Origin: Chryseobacterium oranimense
GTDB lineage: Bacteria; Bacteroidota; Bacteroidia; Flavobacteriales; Weeksellaceae
Assembly (NCBI RefSeq): GCF_900129755.1
Contig: NZ_FQWT01000008.1
Coordinates: forward strand, 124,001-188,000
Direction: 5' to 3'
DNA: 64,000 nt
A program made the translations under genes and the position numbers. The stretch's first letter is position 1; each line of letters starts with the position of its first letter. The notes under the pieces are model-generated. The model saw only the letters and a program-made list of their open reading frames with translations, searched no databases and was not told where the DNA came from. Of the stretch, positions 6,646 to 15,257 are shown piece by piece.

Positions 6646-7314
6646 TTGAAAACGGATATCGACATTCATAACCACTGTCATTTTTCTTTTGACTTGTGGC
6701 TCACCCTAATCAAATCTCATCCTGAATTTAAAACAAAAAGAGTTGAGCTGTTCACCTCGTTTTTTAATATTGATAAGCCTATTGATGAAGTTGCGAAAAC
6801 CGTAAAATATTATGATGATCTTTGCAATACGATCAATGAGGTAACTGGAGGGAATATCGATACATTTGAGATCTACTTAATGATTCTGAATGCGCTGAAT
6901 GTAGATGTAAAACAATTAGATAATAAAAAACTGGACTCATTTTATCAGAAAAGTGAAGAACTGTTTTTAGAATATAAACCGGTTGTCATTTTCGAAAACA
7001 TAAAAGAATTTCTCGATCAGATTAAAAATCAGGGAAAAACCATTAATATTTTAAGCAATACAGGATTTATCAAAGGAAGAACGATGCGGAAATTTTTGAT
7101 CCAGGAAGAGCTGGATCAGTACATAGATTTTCACATTTATTCTGACGAGATCAATATTTCCAAACCGAATCCCCTTATTTTTCAGGAAGTAAAAAATAAT
7201 CTTAAAGATCAGGAACTTCCGATGCACCGTATTCTTCATATCGGAGACAATCCGGTGGCAGACTACAGGGGCGCAAAGGATTTCGGTTTCAGTGCACACC
7301 TGCTAAAACACTAA
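6646..7314 (+). CDS. HAD family hydrolase of Ter cluster
   Basis: 222 aa, starting with TTG at 6646; no better ATG lies upstream. HAD motifs are in order: motif I FDLWLTL (about residue 15), motif II LSNTG (about 145), motif III lysine in SKPNP and motif IV HIGDNPVADYRG. A small phosphatase or phosphotransferase in the cytoplasm. In Ter-dependent stress clusters HAD, phosphoribosyltransferase and TerD/TelA genes occur together and have been proposed to make a nucleoside-like metabolite; that role is from family literature, not visible here. First gene of a tight operon, 6 nt before the PRTase gene. Confidence 0.8.
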   Translation: MKTDIDIHNHCHFSFDLWLTLIKSHPEFKTKRVELFTSFFNIDKPIDEVAKTVKYYDDLCNTINEVTGGNIDTFEIYLMILNALNVDVKQLDNKKLDSFYQKSEELFLEYKPVVIFENIKEFLDQIKNQGKTINILSNTGFIKGRTMRKFLIQEELDQYIDFHIYSDEINISKPNPLIFQEVKNNLKDQELPMHRILHIGDNPVADYRGAKDFGFSAHLLKH

Positions 7315-7320
7315 TATATT

Positions 7321-8145
7321 ATGAACAAAAGATACAGCTTACACCACATTCATTCGGCGGATGAGTTCACATTCTCACCTGCGGAATACAGTTATTTTAA
7401 GTATGGCGCTAAGTCGTATGCTGAAAAATTTGCCAAAGAATTATTCGATGGATTTATTGCCGGGCATGCAGAACTTTTAAACACAGAAAAAGAAATTGTG
7501 GTTCTGCCAAGTCCCTATATGGCCATTCCGACAGCCTCTAATTTCTTATGCTTTTTCTTTAAAAAGCATCTGGATATGTATCTCTTTCAAAAAGGGAGAA
7601 AATCCAGTGTTTTATCAAAAATTAATAGAAATCATACCTATATCACAGATTACGGGAATCTTAACTTTGAAGACCGTAAAAATCTGATTGCCAATGATAC
7701 ATATTATATAGACAAAGACTTTTTACGCGGAAAACTTTGTATTTTTATAGACGATATTAAAATCACGGGAAGTCACGAATTTACGGTGAACAGGATTTTG
7801 GATGAATACAATGTGGAGGCCGATTTTATGTTCCTCTATTATGCGGAACTGATGAATTTTGATCTTGACCCGAAGATTGAAAACTTTTTCAATTATTATG
7901 CTGTAAAAAATATAAAACACATCGCAGAAGTAATGGAGAAGCCCGATTTCGAATTTAATACAAGGATCGTAAAATATATTTTAGGCCTGGATTCAAGTAA
8001 TTTTGACTATCTTACGTCTAAAGTAAAAAAAGAGCAGATGGATCTGCTTCTGGAGCTGGCAATCAGCAATAATTATCATTTAATAAAAGAATATAAAAAT
8101 AACATCAATACTTTAACACAAACGGAACTATATTATGGCTATTAA
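7321..8145 (+). CDS. Phosphoribosyltransferase-like protein of Ter cluster
   Basis: 274 aa. The motif LCIFIDDIKITGSHE (about residues 139-153) matches the PRPP-binding loop of type I phosphoribosyltransferases (two acidic residues followed by TG). An upstream stretch VVLPSPYMAIPTAS fits the N-terminal strand of the fold. The last 11 nt overlap the first TerD gene, so translation is probably coupled. Expected to transfer a phosphoribosyl group in a pathway shared with the HAD protein, as in other Ter clusters. The acceptor is unknown. Confidence 0.7.
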   Translation: MNKRYSLHHIHSADEFTFSPAEYSYFKYGAKSYAEKFAKELFDGFIAGHAELLNTEKEIVVLPSPYMAIPTASNFLCFFFKKHLDMYLFQKGRKSSVLSKINRNHTYITDYGNLNFEDRKNLIANDTYYIDKDFLRGKLCIFIDDIKITGSHEFTVNRILDEYNVEADFMFLYYAELMNFDLDPKIENFFNYYAVKNIKHIAEVMEKPDFEFNTRIVKYILGLDSSNFDYLTSKVKKEQMDLLLELAISNNYHLIKEYKNNINTLTQTELYYGY

Positions 8146-8692
8146 CTTACAAAAAGGACAAAGAGAAAACATTAACGCACCTAAATTTACTGTAGGTTTA
8201 GGATGGGATATCAATAATACTTCTACAGGAACGGCATTTGATCTTGATGCTTCTTTATTTTTATTGGGAAGCGACAAAAAATTAGTTTCAGACGAGCATT
8301 TTATTTTTTATAATAACCTGGAGTCACCGGATAAATCTGTGATCCACACAGGAGACAACCTTACCGGTGAAGGTTCAGGAGATGACGAGCAGATCAAAAT
8401 AGACCTTACAAAAATAGATTCAGCAATTCAGGAGATTACCGTTGTGGTAACGATCCACGATGCTGATGCGAGAAAACAGAACTTCGGGCAGGTAAGAAAC
8501 TCTTTCATCAGAATTTTTAATTCAGATACCAATGAGGAAATCCTGAAGTACGAACTGGATGAAGATTTCTCTATTGAAACAGCTGTGGAATTCGGAAGAA
8601 TCTACAACAGAAACGGAGAATGGAAATTTGAAGCTGTTGGGGCCGGCCAGAGAGAAGGTCTCGAAAAATTTGTATCAATTTATCAGAAGTAA
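8135..8692 (+). CDS. TerD family protein (first copy)
   Basis: 185 aa. TerD domain with Ca2+-binding acidic motifs: LGWDIN near residue 22, FDLDASLFLLG near 34, DEQIKIDL near 84, and RIYNRNGEWKFEAVGAG at the end. TerD proteins bind calcium and take part in tellurite, phage and DNA-damage stress responses. The first nine residues (MAINLQKGQ) are the same as in the second TerD at 10929. Located between the PRTase gene (11-nt overlap) and TelA (2-nt gap). Confidence 0.9.
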   Translation: MAINLQKGQRENINAPKFTVGLGWDINNTSTGTAFDLDASLFLLGSDKKLVSDEHFIFYNNLESPDKSVIHTGDNLTGEGSGDDEQIKIDLTKIDSAIQEITVVVTIHDADARKQNFGQVRNSFIRIFNSDTNEEILKYELDEDFSIETAVEFGRIYNRNGEWKFEAVGAGQREGLEKFVSIYQK

Positions 8693-8694
8693 TT

Positions 8695-9864
8695 ATGGAC
8701 AATCAGGATAATCAGCCCATAGATCCGATGGGATCAATTGAGCCCCTTAAAACATTTGAACCCACACCAATGACTCCTCCGGGCCAGCCTGCACAAAATG
8801 CAGCACCTCCGGTTCTTGTAGACAAGGAAGGAAATGTAAATCTGGCTCATTTACCGTCAGATGAAAGACAGAAATACGAGCTTCTGGCCAATTCTATCGA
8901 TGAAACCAATCCCGGTTCCATCGTGAATTATGGTGCCGAGCTTCAGAAAACCTTGTCCAACCAGAGTGACAGCTTTTTAGGAAATGTAAGAAGATCAAAC
9001 TCAGGAGAAGTTGGCGCATTGATCAATGACCTTTTGGTAGAATTGAACTATGTAGACGTTGATGAGCTTCAGCAGAATAAAGTGAAAAGCTTCCTGAGCA
9101 AAATCCCTTTTATGAAAAAGGTCATGACGCAGGTGGAAAATCTTTTTGCAAAATATGACAAGATCATCAGTAATATAGATCAGATTGCCCATAAAGTGAA
9201 TGCCGGAATCATTACGTCTACCAAAGACAATGCGGTTCTGCAAACCATCTTTGAAAGCAATGTGAATTCCATCAAGGCTATTGAAGAATTAGTGATCGCA
9301 GGAAATGTAAGAATGGAAAGAGCTGCCGGAGAACTGGCCCAAATGGAAGCTGCCCCGCAGAACTACCAGGATTACCAGATTGCAGATAAAAGAGATTTCA
9401 TTGCGAGGTTAGACCGGAGAATGGCAGATCTTAAGGTAGTGCGTATCATCATGATGCAGTCGCTTCCACAGATCAGGCTGGTACAGAACAACAACGTTTC
9501 CATTGCAGAAAAAGCGCAAACGATCCTTACTACCACACTTCCGGTTTGGAAAAACCAGCTTTCACTGGCGGTGGCAATGTTCAGACAGCAGCAGAATATC
9601 GAGATCCAGCAGAAAGTATCATCTACTACAGAAGCGATCCTGAAGAAAAATGCAGAACGTCTTGGCCAGAATTCAGTGAATGTGGCAAGAGCGAACGAAC
9701 AGACAATCGTATCCGTAGAAACATTGAGAGAAACCACTTCAATGCTGATCAATACACTGAATGAAGTGAAGCAGATCCAAAAGCAGGGAGCAGAAGGCAG
9801 AAGAAAACTGGATCAGGATCTTCAGACATTGGAGCACGAACTGAAAGCAAATGTCAGAAGCTAA
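8695..9864 (+). CDS. TelA-like toxic anion resistance protein
   Basis: 389 aa. Proline-rich N-terminus (about residues 1-45) and then a long, mostly helical region with the TelA/YceH pattern (FLSKIPFMKKVMTQVENLFAKYDKI, about 123-147, and QMEAAPQNYQDYQ). Predicted coiled coil to the end. TelA proteins accompany TerD in tellurite-type stress clusters and are thought to form helical bundles, possibly at the membrane. Position directly after TerD supports the call. Molecular activity is not known. Confidence 0.85.
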   Translation: MDNQDNQPIDPMGSIEPLKTFEPTPMTPPGQPAQNAAPPVLVDKEGNVNLAHLPSDERQKYELLANSIDETNPGSIVNYGAELQKTLSNQSDSFLGNVRRSNSGEVGALINDLLVELNYVDVDELQQNKVKSFLSKIPFMKKVMTQVENLFAKYDKIISNIDQIAHKVNAGIITSTKDNAVLQTIFESNVNSIKAIEELVIAGNVRMERAAGELAQMEAAPQNYQDYQIADKRDFIARLDRRMADLKVVRIIMMQSLPQIRLVQNNNVSIAEKAQTILTTTLPVWKNQLSLAVAMFRQQQNIEIQQKVSSTTEAILKKNAERLGQNSVNVARANEQTIVSVETLRETTSMLINTLNEVKQIQKQGAEGRRKLDQDLQTLEHELKANVRS

Positions 9865-9904
9865 ATAACAGCATACCAAGGTGGGGGATGACGCAGCAAC
9901 CATA

Positions 9905-10828
9905 ATGTCTCAGAGCAAAAGAAGATTAACCAAGCTTAAACTTCTTGCTAATTTTTTTGAACATATTGATATCATATCTATTTACATCAAAACAGATATT
10001 ATCCACAGTTTGTTTCAGGAAAATAAAACACTGGACTATAGCAAGCTGGAACTTTTTCACCTGCAGTATACCGACAGCCTCATTGAACTTCTGACCAAAA
10101 TAAAGCGTCAGAAAGAAAATGATATGCTGACTGTTATTAACGAAATTGATGTTAATACAAAATATATTGAAAGCTTTGAGGAAAGGAGAGTAGATAGTTT
10201 TCAGACCGACCGGAAGATGTACAGCGGTATATTTTCCCAACATCTGAAAACACTCTACAAAGACCTTACAGAAGATATTTTTACAGCGGACTGGAATAAT
10301 GTCCTGTATTTCCATAAGAAATACGGCCAGGAATTCTACAGAACGGGAGCAGATGAAGAACAGCTTAAGCCTAAACCTTTTCCGGCGTATCAGTATAAAG
10401 ATTATACAATAGAAAGGAAGCTTTTGGGAAGGCTGAACATTCAGGGCTTCAAAGTACGTTTTATCTGCGGCTACCTGATCGGAACGTTCGAATATGAGCT
10501 CTTTAAAATCTTCCAGTCCGATGACTATTTTATTTTCGGGGTGGATGACAAAAAGCTTTATCTGTTTGACGGTAAACTGGAAAAACTGGATATTTCAGAA
10601 AACCAGTCCAACCAGAGTTCAATTATCAATCAGCTCAGAACAAAGAATGAGCTGCTTGAAAACTCGATCAACGAAAGAAAGCGTACGATGCCCGCAGAAG
10701 TGGAAAATGTGCTGAAAGATTATCTTAAAAGCCTCGAAAATATAGATATTATGAGCAAAATATTCGCATTCGATGAAGAAACAAACATCCTGCGGGCAAT
10801 GCTTAATTTGAATTTAAATAATAATTAA
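9905..10828 (+). CDS. Unknown protein between TelA and TerD
   Basis: 307 aa from ATG at 9905 (MSQSKRRLTKLKLL); the open frame can also start at GTG 9881, adding eight residues of poor quality. Rich in Lys, Glu and Leu, largely helical, with a likely coiled coil near residues 235-270 (IINQLRTKNELLENSINERKR region). No signal peptide or membrane segment. I recognise no domain. Its place inside the Ter operon, 40 nt after TelA, suggests a structural or regulatory partner of TelA/TerD, which is an inference from context. Confidence 0.75.
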   Translation: MSQSKRRLTKLKLLANFFEHIDIISIYIKTDIIHSLFQENKTLDYSKLELFHLQYTDSLIELLTKIKRQKENDMLTVINEIDVNTKYIESFEERRVDSFQTDRKMYSGIFSQHLKTLYKDLTEDIFTADWNNVLYFHKKYGQEFYRTGADEEQLKPKPFPAYQYKDYTIERKLLGRLNIQGFKVRFICGYLIGTFEYELFKIFQSDDYFIFGVDDKKLYLFDGKLEKLDISENQSNQSSIINQLRTKNELLENSINERKRTMPAEVENVLKDYLKSLENIDIMSKIFAFDEETNILRAMLNLNLNNN

Positions 10829-10928
10829 TGAGAAGAAGGCAAAGAAAGCTTATGAGCAAAGAAAAAACGATTTATTAAGCTTTACAAGCTTCCTTCCAAA
10901 ATAAACAACAATACTAAACATACAAAAT

Positions 10929-11537
10929 ATGGCTATTAACTTACAAAAAGGTCAGAGAATTAACCTGAAAAAGGAAAACGGTGCCGAACTTACCCAAGCT
11001 TGTGTAGGAATCAACTGGGGAGCAATTGAGAAAAAAGGATTTTTCGGAACTAAAAAAGAAGCAGTAGACTTAGACGGAAGCTGTATTTTATATGACTCCA
11101 ACAAAAACGTTACAGAAGTAATCTATTTCGGAAACCTGAAATCAAAAAACGGTTCTGTAAGACATAGCGGAGACGACCTTACGGGTGATGTAAACGGAGA
11201 TGATGGATTGGATAACGAAGTGATCACAGTAGATTTCAGCCAGCTGGAACCGAATGTGGAACACGTTGCTCTAGTACTGAACAGCTACCAGGGACAGGAT
11301 TTCGGAACCATTCCTTTTGCTTCCATCCGTATTTATGAAGGAACACCTACCAACGTAAGAGAGGTTTTCGCGAAATACGATATTGCCAATGATGCTTCAT
11401 TCAAAGGACATGTAGCGATGGTTATGGGAGTTTTCTACAAGAGAAACGGCGAATGGAAATTCAATGCCATCGGAGATCCTACATCAGACAGAAAACTGGA
11501 ACAGACCATCCAGACGGTTCAGGCCAACTATTTATAG
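10929..11537 (+). CDS. TerD family protein (second copy)
   Basis: 202 aa. TerD domain with VDLDGSCILYD (about residues 49-59), DDLTGDVNGDDGLDNE (about 83-98) and a conserved end NGEWKFNAIGDP. It carries an insert relative to the first TerD and a Lys/Phe-rich stretch EKKGFFGTKKEAV after residue 34. The first nine amino acids match the first copy, but the bodies differ, so this is an old duplication rather than a recent one. A 100-nt gap before it may hold its own promoter, though no clear TAnnTTTG is seen. Confidence 0.9.
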   Translation: MAINLQKGQRINLKKENGAELTQACVGINWGAIEKKGFFGTKKEAVDLDGSCILYDSNKNVTEVIYFGNLKSKNGSVRHSGDDLTGDVNGDDGLDNEVITVDFSQLEPNVEHVALVLNSYQGQDFGTIPFASIRIYEGTPTNVREVFAKYDIANDASFKGHVAMVMGVFYKRNGEWKFNAIGDPTSDRKLEQTIQTVQANYL

Positions 11538-11711
11538 TCAATAGCTGATCAGTAAAGATGCGTTTTGGCTCATTCGGAAAAAAAGAATAATTTTATAAGC
11601 TTGAGCTAAAATTTATTGATCTATTGATATCAACATAAAAACATTAAAAATTAGCAATATTTGTGCATACCGTACATCTATTGCTTTTATCATATAATAA
11701 CATAAACTGAA

Positions 11712-12752
11712 GTGGAACATCAAAGTATTTTAGAATTGCACCCGGGCTTGGTGTGGGGATTTGCGGTAACGGTTGTTATCATGCTGCTCCTGGATTTAGG
11801 AGTATTCAACAAAAAAAGCCATGAAGTATCGTCCAAAGAAGCTACCATCTGGTCTATCGTATGGATTTCATTATCCATGGTATTTTCCGGAGTAGTATAC
11901 TGGGTTTTCAACACAGACGGAACGCCTGAAAGTCATGCACTGGCCGTAGAGAAATTTACGCAGTATCAGGCAGCCTACTGGATTGAAAAGGCCCTTTCTG
12001 TGGATAACTTATTTGTATTTATCCTTGTTTTCGGGTTCTTTAAAGTTCCGAAATACCTTCATCACAAAGTTCTCTTCTGGGGAATTATCGGAGCGTTGAT
12101 CTTCAGGGCGATATTTATCTTTGCAGGAGTAGGGTTGATTAACCTGACCTATCTTCCTGAAATGAATATTTTCGGTCATCCCGTACAAATCAATGTGGTA
12201 ATGACCCTGTTCGGTCTGTTCCTTGTCTATGCCGGGATCAAATCTTGGGGCGACGGCGATGGCGATGATGATGAAGATTACAGTGATACTGCAGGGGCAA
12301 GACTGATCAAAAGTTTCTGGAAAGTTTCCGACAATTATGATGGTGATAAATTCTTCACGATTCAAAACGGGATCAAGATGGCGACGCCACTTTTAGTAGT
12401 GGTTGGGGTAATCGAATTTACGGACGTTCTTTTCGCAGTAGATTCCATTCCGGCAATTTTTGCAATTTCTAATGACCCGTTCATTCTTTATACATCCAAT
12501 ATTTTCGCAATCCTGGGATTAAGATCTCTTTATTTCCTGTTGGCGAATTTCATCCATATGTTCAGCAAACTTCCTTACGGATTGGCAATTATCCTTTCAT
12601 TTATCGGGGTAAAAATGCTGATTGCACCGTGGATTCATATTCCGTCCCCAATTTCATTGGGAATTGTAGGAGGAGTTTTAGTGATCTCCGTTCTTCTGTC
12701 CATTATCTTCCCTGAAAAAGAAGAAGAGGAAAAAGAAAAATTAGAAGACTAA
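11712..12752 (+). CDS. TerC family integral membrane protein
   Basis: 346 aa, starting GTG at 11712. Eight or nine hydrophobic segments with TerC features: FEFTDVLFAVDSIPAIFAI-type motif (about residues 236-254) and LSVDNLFVFILVFGFF (about 94-109), both with buried acidic residues. An acidic loop DGDGDDDEDYSD (about 180-191) and a charged tail are cytoplasmic candidates. TerC-type proteins are linked to metal handling (Mn2+ export in several species) and to Ter stress complexes. Last gene of the cluster; a terminator follows. Confidence 0.9.
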   Translation: MEHQSILELHPGLVWGFAVTVVIMLLLDLGVFNKKSHEVSSKEATIWSIVWISLSMVFSGVVYWVFNTDGTPESHALAVEKFTQYQAAYWIEKALSVDNLFVFILVFGFFKVPKYLHHKVLFWGIIGALIFRAIFIFAGVGLINLTYLPEMNIFGHPVQINVVMTLFGLFLVYAGIKSWGDGDGDDDEDYSDTAGARLIKSFWKVSDNYDGDKFFTIQNGIKMATPLLVVVGVIEFTDVLFAVDSIPAIFAISNDPFILYTSNIFAILGLRSLYFLLANFIHMFSKLPYGLAIILSFIGVKMLIAPWIHIPSPISLGIVGGVLVISVLLSIIFPEKEEEEKEKLED

Positions 12753-12778
12753 GAAAAAATTCTTTATTCAAAATAGAT

Positions 12779-12811
12779 GCTCCTGAAATATGACTTTCAG
12801 GAGCTTTTTTT
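12779..12811 (+). terminator. Terminator after TerC
   Basis: Perfect 10-bp stem GCTCCTGAAA/TTTCAGGAGC with a 6-nt loop and a seven-T run. Confidence 0.9.
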
Positions 12812-12850
12812 ATTTTGGATTGCTTAAAATAAAATTTATCAAAAAAATAA

Positions 12851-12864
12851 ACAGACCAGTCTGT
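12851..12864. promoter_or_regulatory. Palindromic operator before TetR gene
   Basis: ACAGACCAGTCTGT is a perfect 14-bp palindrome 20 nt upstream of the -7 element of the TetR gene, in the position of the -33 region. It resembles the GAC(N)GTC-type sites bound by TetR-family repressors, so autorepression is likely. Confidence 0.65.
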
Positions 12865-12883
12865 CTATATTAAAATTTTCTTG

Positions 12884-12891
12884 TACATTTG
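12884..12891 (+). promoter_or_regulatory. -7 element of TetR operon
   Basis: TACATTTG fits TAnnTTTG. It overlaps an in-frame upstream TTG codon, which argues that translation starts later, at ATG 12910. Confidence 0.6.
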
Positions 12892-12909
12892 TGGTATAAA
12901 TTAGGAAGA

Positions 12910-13437
12910 ATGAAATCTCCAAGAGAAAGAATACTGCAAATAACCTTTGATCTGTTTGGACGTCAGGGCTATAATTCTACAGGAATCAACCAGATTATTT
13001 CGGAAGCAGCAGTGGCCAAAGCAAGCTTTTACCAGCATTTCAAATCCAAAGAAGACCTTTGCGCAGAATTTCTAAATGTAAGACATCAATATTGGTTCAA
13101 TGAGCTGAATCTTTTTTGTGCTGATGAAGAAAATCTAAAGCAGCGAATTCTGAAATCTTTCGATTTTCTTATTTATATGAATCAGAAAGAAAATTTCCGG
13201 GGCTGCAGTTTTCTCAATATTTTATCTGAGATCCCAATGGATAATGTTAAAATTTTAAGCGTAATCCAACAACATAAAAAAGACCTCAGAAATTATTTCT
13301 TCCAGCTTTTGAAAGATGAAGAACTGTCTGATCATATCTATTTGCTTTTCGAAAGCAGTATCATCGAAAGCCAGCTTTTCAGATCCAATGATCTCATAGA
13401 GCGATCAAAAAAAATAATCAATAATCTAATTCCTTAA
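12910..13437 (+). CDS. TetR/AcrR family transcriptional regulator
   Basis: 175 aa from ATG 12910 (MKSPRERILQ). N-terminal HTH domain: ITFDLFGRQGYNSTGINQI (about residues 9-27) and AVAKASFYQHFKSKEDL (about 33-49). The C-terminal ligand-binding part (about 60-175) is unassigned. It is followed after 3 nt by a DUF1348 gene, so the two form an operon likely controlled by the palindrome at 12851-12864. The ligand is unknown; many relatives respond to small electrophiles or drugs. Confidence 0.85.
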   Translation: MKSPRERILQITFDLFGRQGYNSTGINQIISEAAVAKASFYQHFKSKEDLCAEFLNVRHQYWFNELNLFCADEENLKQRILKSFDFLIYMNQKENFRGCSFLNILSEIPMDNVKILSVIQQHKKDLRNYFFQLLKDEELSDHIYLLFESSIIESQLFRSNDLIERSKKIINNLIP

Positions 13438-13440
13438 AAA

Positions 13441-13854
13441 ATGGAACAGAAACACCCGCTTCCGCCTTTCACCCTTGAAACGGCAATAGAAAAAATACAG
13501 ATGGCAGAAGATGCCTGGAACAGTCAGGACCCTGAAAAAGTATCCAAAGCTTATACGGCAGACAGTGAATGGAGAAACAGAGATACCTTCATTAAAGGAA
13601 GAGAAGAAATCGTTAGTTTCCTGCAGAAAAAATGGGAAAACGAGCTTCATTATCATCTTAAAAAAGAATACTGGGCCCATACGGACAACCGTATCGCCGT
13701 CCGCTTCGAATATGAATATCAGACCAGGGAAGGCAACTGGTTCAGAGCCTACGGAAATGAAAACTGGGAGTTTGATCCTAATGGACTTATGCAGAAAAGA
13801 TATGCCAGCATCAATGATGTAGCGATTCAGGAAGAGGACAGAAAATTCAGGTAA
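13441..13854 (+). CDS. DUF1348 / SnoaL-like (NTF2-fold) protein
   Basis: 137 aa. NTF2-like small alpha+beta protein: MAEDAWNSQDPEKVSKAYT near residue 21, then WRNRDTFIKGREEIVSFLQKKW and a beta sheet VRFEYEYQTREGNWFRAYGNENWEFDPNGLM typical of DUF1348. Biochemical role is not established for the family; a binding or isomerase-like pocket is possible. Co-transcribed with the TetR regulator, suggesting an inducible detoxification role, which is an inference. Confidence 0.85.
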   Translation: MEQKHPLPPFTLETAIEKIQMAEDAWNSQDPEKVSKAYTADSEWRNRDTFIKGREEIVSFLQKKWENELHYHLKKEYWAHTDNRIAVRFEYEYQTREGNWFRAYGNENWEFDPNGLMQKRYASINDVAIQEEDRKFR

Positions 13855-13878
13855 AATTCCAATCTATGATTACAGATT

Positions 13879-13907
13879 AAGGTGAGCAGAAAACGACTCA
13901 CCTTTTT
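13879..13907 (+). terminator. Terminator after DUF1348 gene
   Basis: 8-bp stem AAGGTGAG/CTCACCTT with T-run. Confidence 0.8.
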
Positions 13908-13963
13908 ATTTCTTTAAAATTTTACTGAATAAAATGGTTCATGGTCTTCGTTACTAAAGCTTC

Positions 13964-14974
13964 TTACTCATAGCTCTTTCCGTGAAGCAGCTTATTGATT
14001 TTCTTTCTGGTCTGCATGGAAACTTTATAAGCTTCATCCCGCAGTTTCTGGATCTTTCCGACTGGCTGGAAAAAAATCTTGCTTTCGAAGGGATTAAATG
14101 ACAATAATTCGTTCGTACAGCTGGCAGGATCCAGTAATGAGCCTTTATTAATTTTCACCTCCCCGATCTTAATGTAAGGCGAATTTTTCCATTCTACATT
14201 AAGCCTGTTAATGGGTTGGTTTTTCAGGTCATAGCAGAATTGGATTAGAACCTCTGCCGTATAATCATTTTCCTGGAAATAACTTTTCAAAGCATCTTTT
14301 ATCTTTAATTTACGTCCGAATTTTTTGTTTACGGACACCGGGACCAGCTTTATTTTAATCATATTTTCCCCAAGCCGGTAAGCGCCTACAGAGTGATAAT
14401 CGAAAGACAGGATAAAATCGTTCCTTTTGCTCAGGATTTTCAATACATTTTTAACAAAAGACAGAGAAAAGGTGGCAGGGATTATTTTAACAGCCTGAGA
14501 AACCAGTGAAAAAATACCGCTCCATCTTTTGGTATAAAAACGGTTTATTGCAGTAAAAAGCTTCAGAAAATGAGATACGGAATTCGTTGGAAATAAAGGA
14601 AAATTAACCAGTGGGAAATTCGCGATCAGGCCGCCGTTTTCATCTTTTACCTTTATGGCAAATCCATAAGCTGGAATATCCTTTTCAGTGTTTTTAATTT
14701 TCAGATGAGCATTCGAAAACCTGATGGTCAGGTCAAATTTTTCATTGTCAAAAAACGGAAGAAGTTCTTCAGGAATGTTCTGATCAATAAAAAAAGTACC
14801 ATCAGCTGCAGCATACGTTTTAGCATGGGCATTTCTGGTGGCATAGTTGACATCGCTAATGGAAGATGACTGTTCTACGAAATCTGCAATAGACCTTTTA
14901 TTGATTTCCAGAAGTTTTTTTTCCTCTTCATTAAGCTCATCAAATTTCTTATTATATTTTAGTGGTTGTGGCAT
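13964..14974 (-). CDS. Catalase-like heme-domain protein
   Basis: 336 aa. Related to the short catalase-related family: HAKTYAAADGTFFI (about residues 50-63) around the distal His, IRFSNAHLKIKN (about 82-93), DIPAYGFAIKVKDENGG (about 97-113) and a C-terminal region with KIQKLRDEAYKVSMQTRKKIN that ends the family's heme-binding part. Much shorter than true catalases (480-750 aa), so peroxidase or lipid-hydroperoxide activity may be more likely than catalase. No signal peptide is seen. It stands alone. Confidence 0.7.
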   Translation of the reverse strand: MPQPLKYNKKFDELNEEEKKLLEINKRSIADFVEQSSSISDVNYATRNAHAKTYAAADGTFFIDQNIPEELLPFFDNEKFDLTIRFSNAHLKIKNTEKDIPAYGFAIKVKDENGGLIANFPLVNFPLFPTNSVSHFLKLFTAINRFYTKRWSGIFSLVSQAVKIIPATFSLSFVKNVLKILSKRNDFILSFDYHSVGAYRLGENMIKIKLVPVSVNKKFGRKLKIKDALKSYFQENDYTAEVLIQFCYDLKNQPINRLNVEWKNSPYIKIGEVKINKGSLLDPASCTNELLSFNPFESKIFFQPVGKIQKLRDEAYKVSMQTRKKINKLLHGKSYE

Positions 14975-15104
14975 TTAGTTTTTAAATCCAATTATAACGC
15001 CAAGTTTCGGAATCTGTGTTAACATAATATTAAAATTGTTTGAATTTTCATCAGATAGTGAAGTAATAATGCCAACCTGTACCCTAAACCATTGAATTCG
15101 CTTC

Positions 15105-15225
15105 CATTAGCCTAAACTCAAGAACTCAAGAACTCAATTAATCAAAACTTTAAACATAAAACTTTAAACACAAAACCTTAAACCCTAAACTCAAAACCCG
15201 CACCCGCAACTTACTCCCACAACTC
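15105..15225. repeat. Degenerate AC-rich repeat tract
   Basis: A purine/pyrimidine-skewed tract made of short units such as ACTCAAG, CTTTAAACA and CCTTAAACCCTAAA, ending in AAACCCGCACCCGC. A related tract in opposite orientation begins near 28490 (GCGGGTTTCAGGGTTTGAG). It probably belongs to an intergenic repeat family of this genus. No coding content. Confidence 0.5.
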
Positions 15226-15234
15226 AAAAACTCC

Positions 15235-15242
15235 TATCTTTG
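15235..15242 (+). promoter_or_regulatory. -7 element of FKBP gene
   Basis: TATCTTTG, a match to TAnnTTTG, 15 nt before the start codon. Confidence 0.6.
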
Positions 15243-15257
15243 TAAAAAATATCAACA

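Noticed and set aside
9881..9904. GTG start of the protein after TelA
   Set aside because: The extra eight residues are poor and an ATG follows at 9905; kept as an alternative only.
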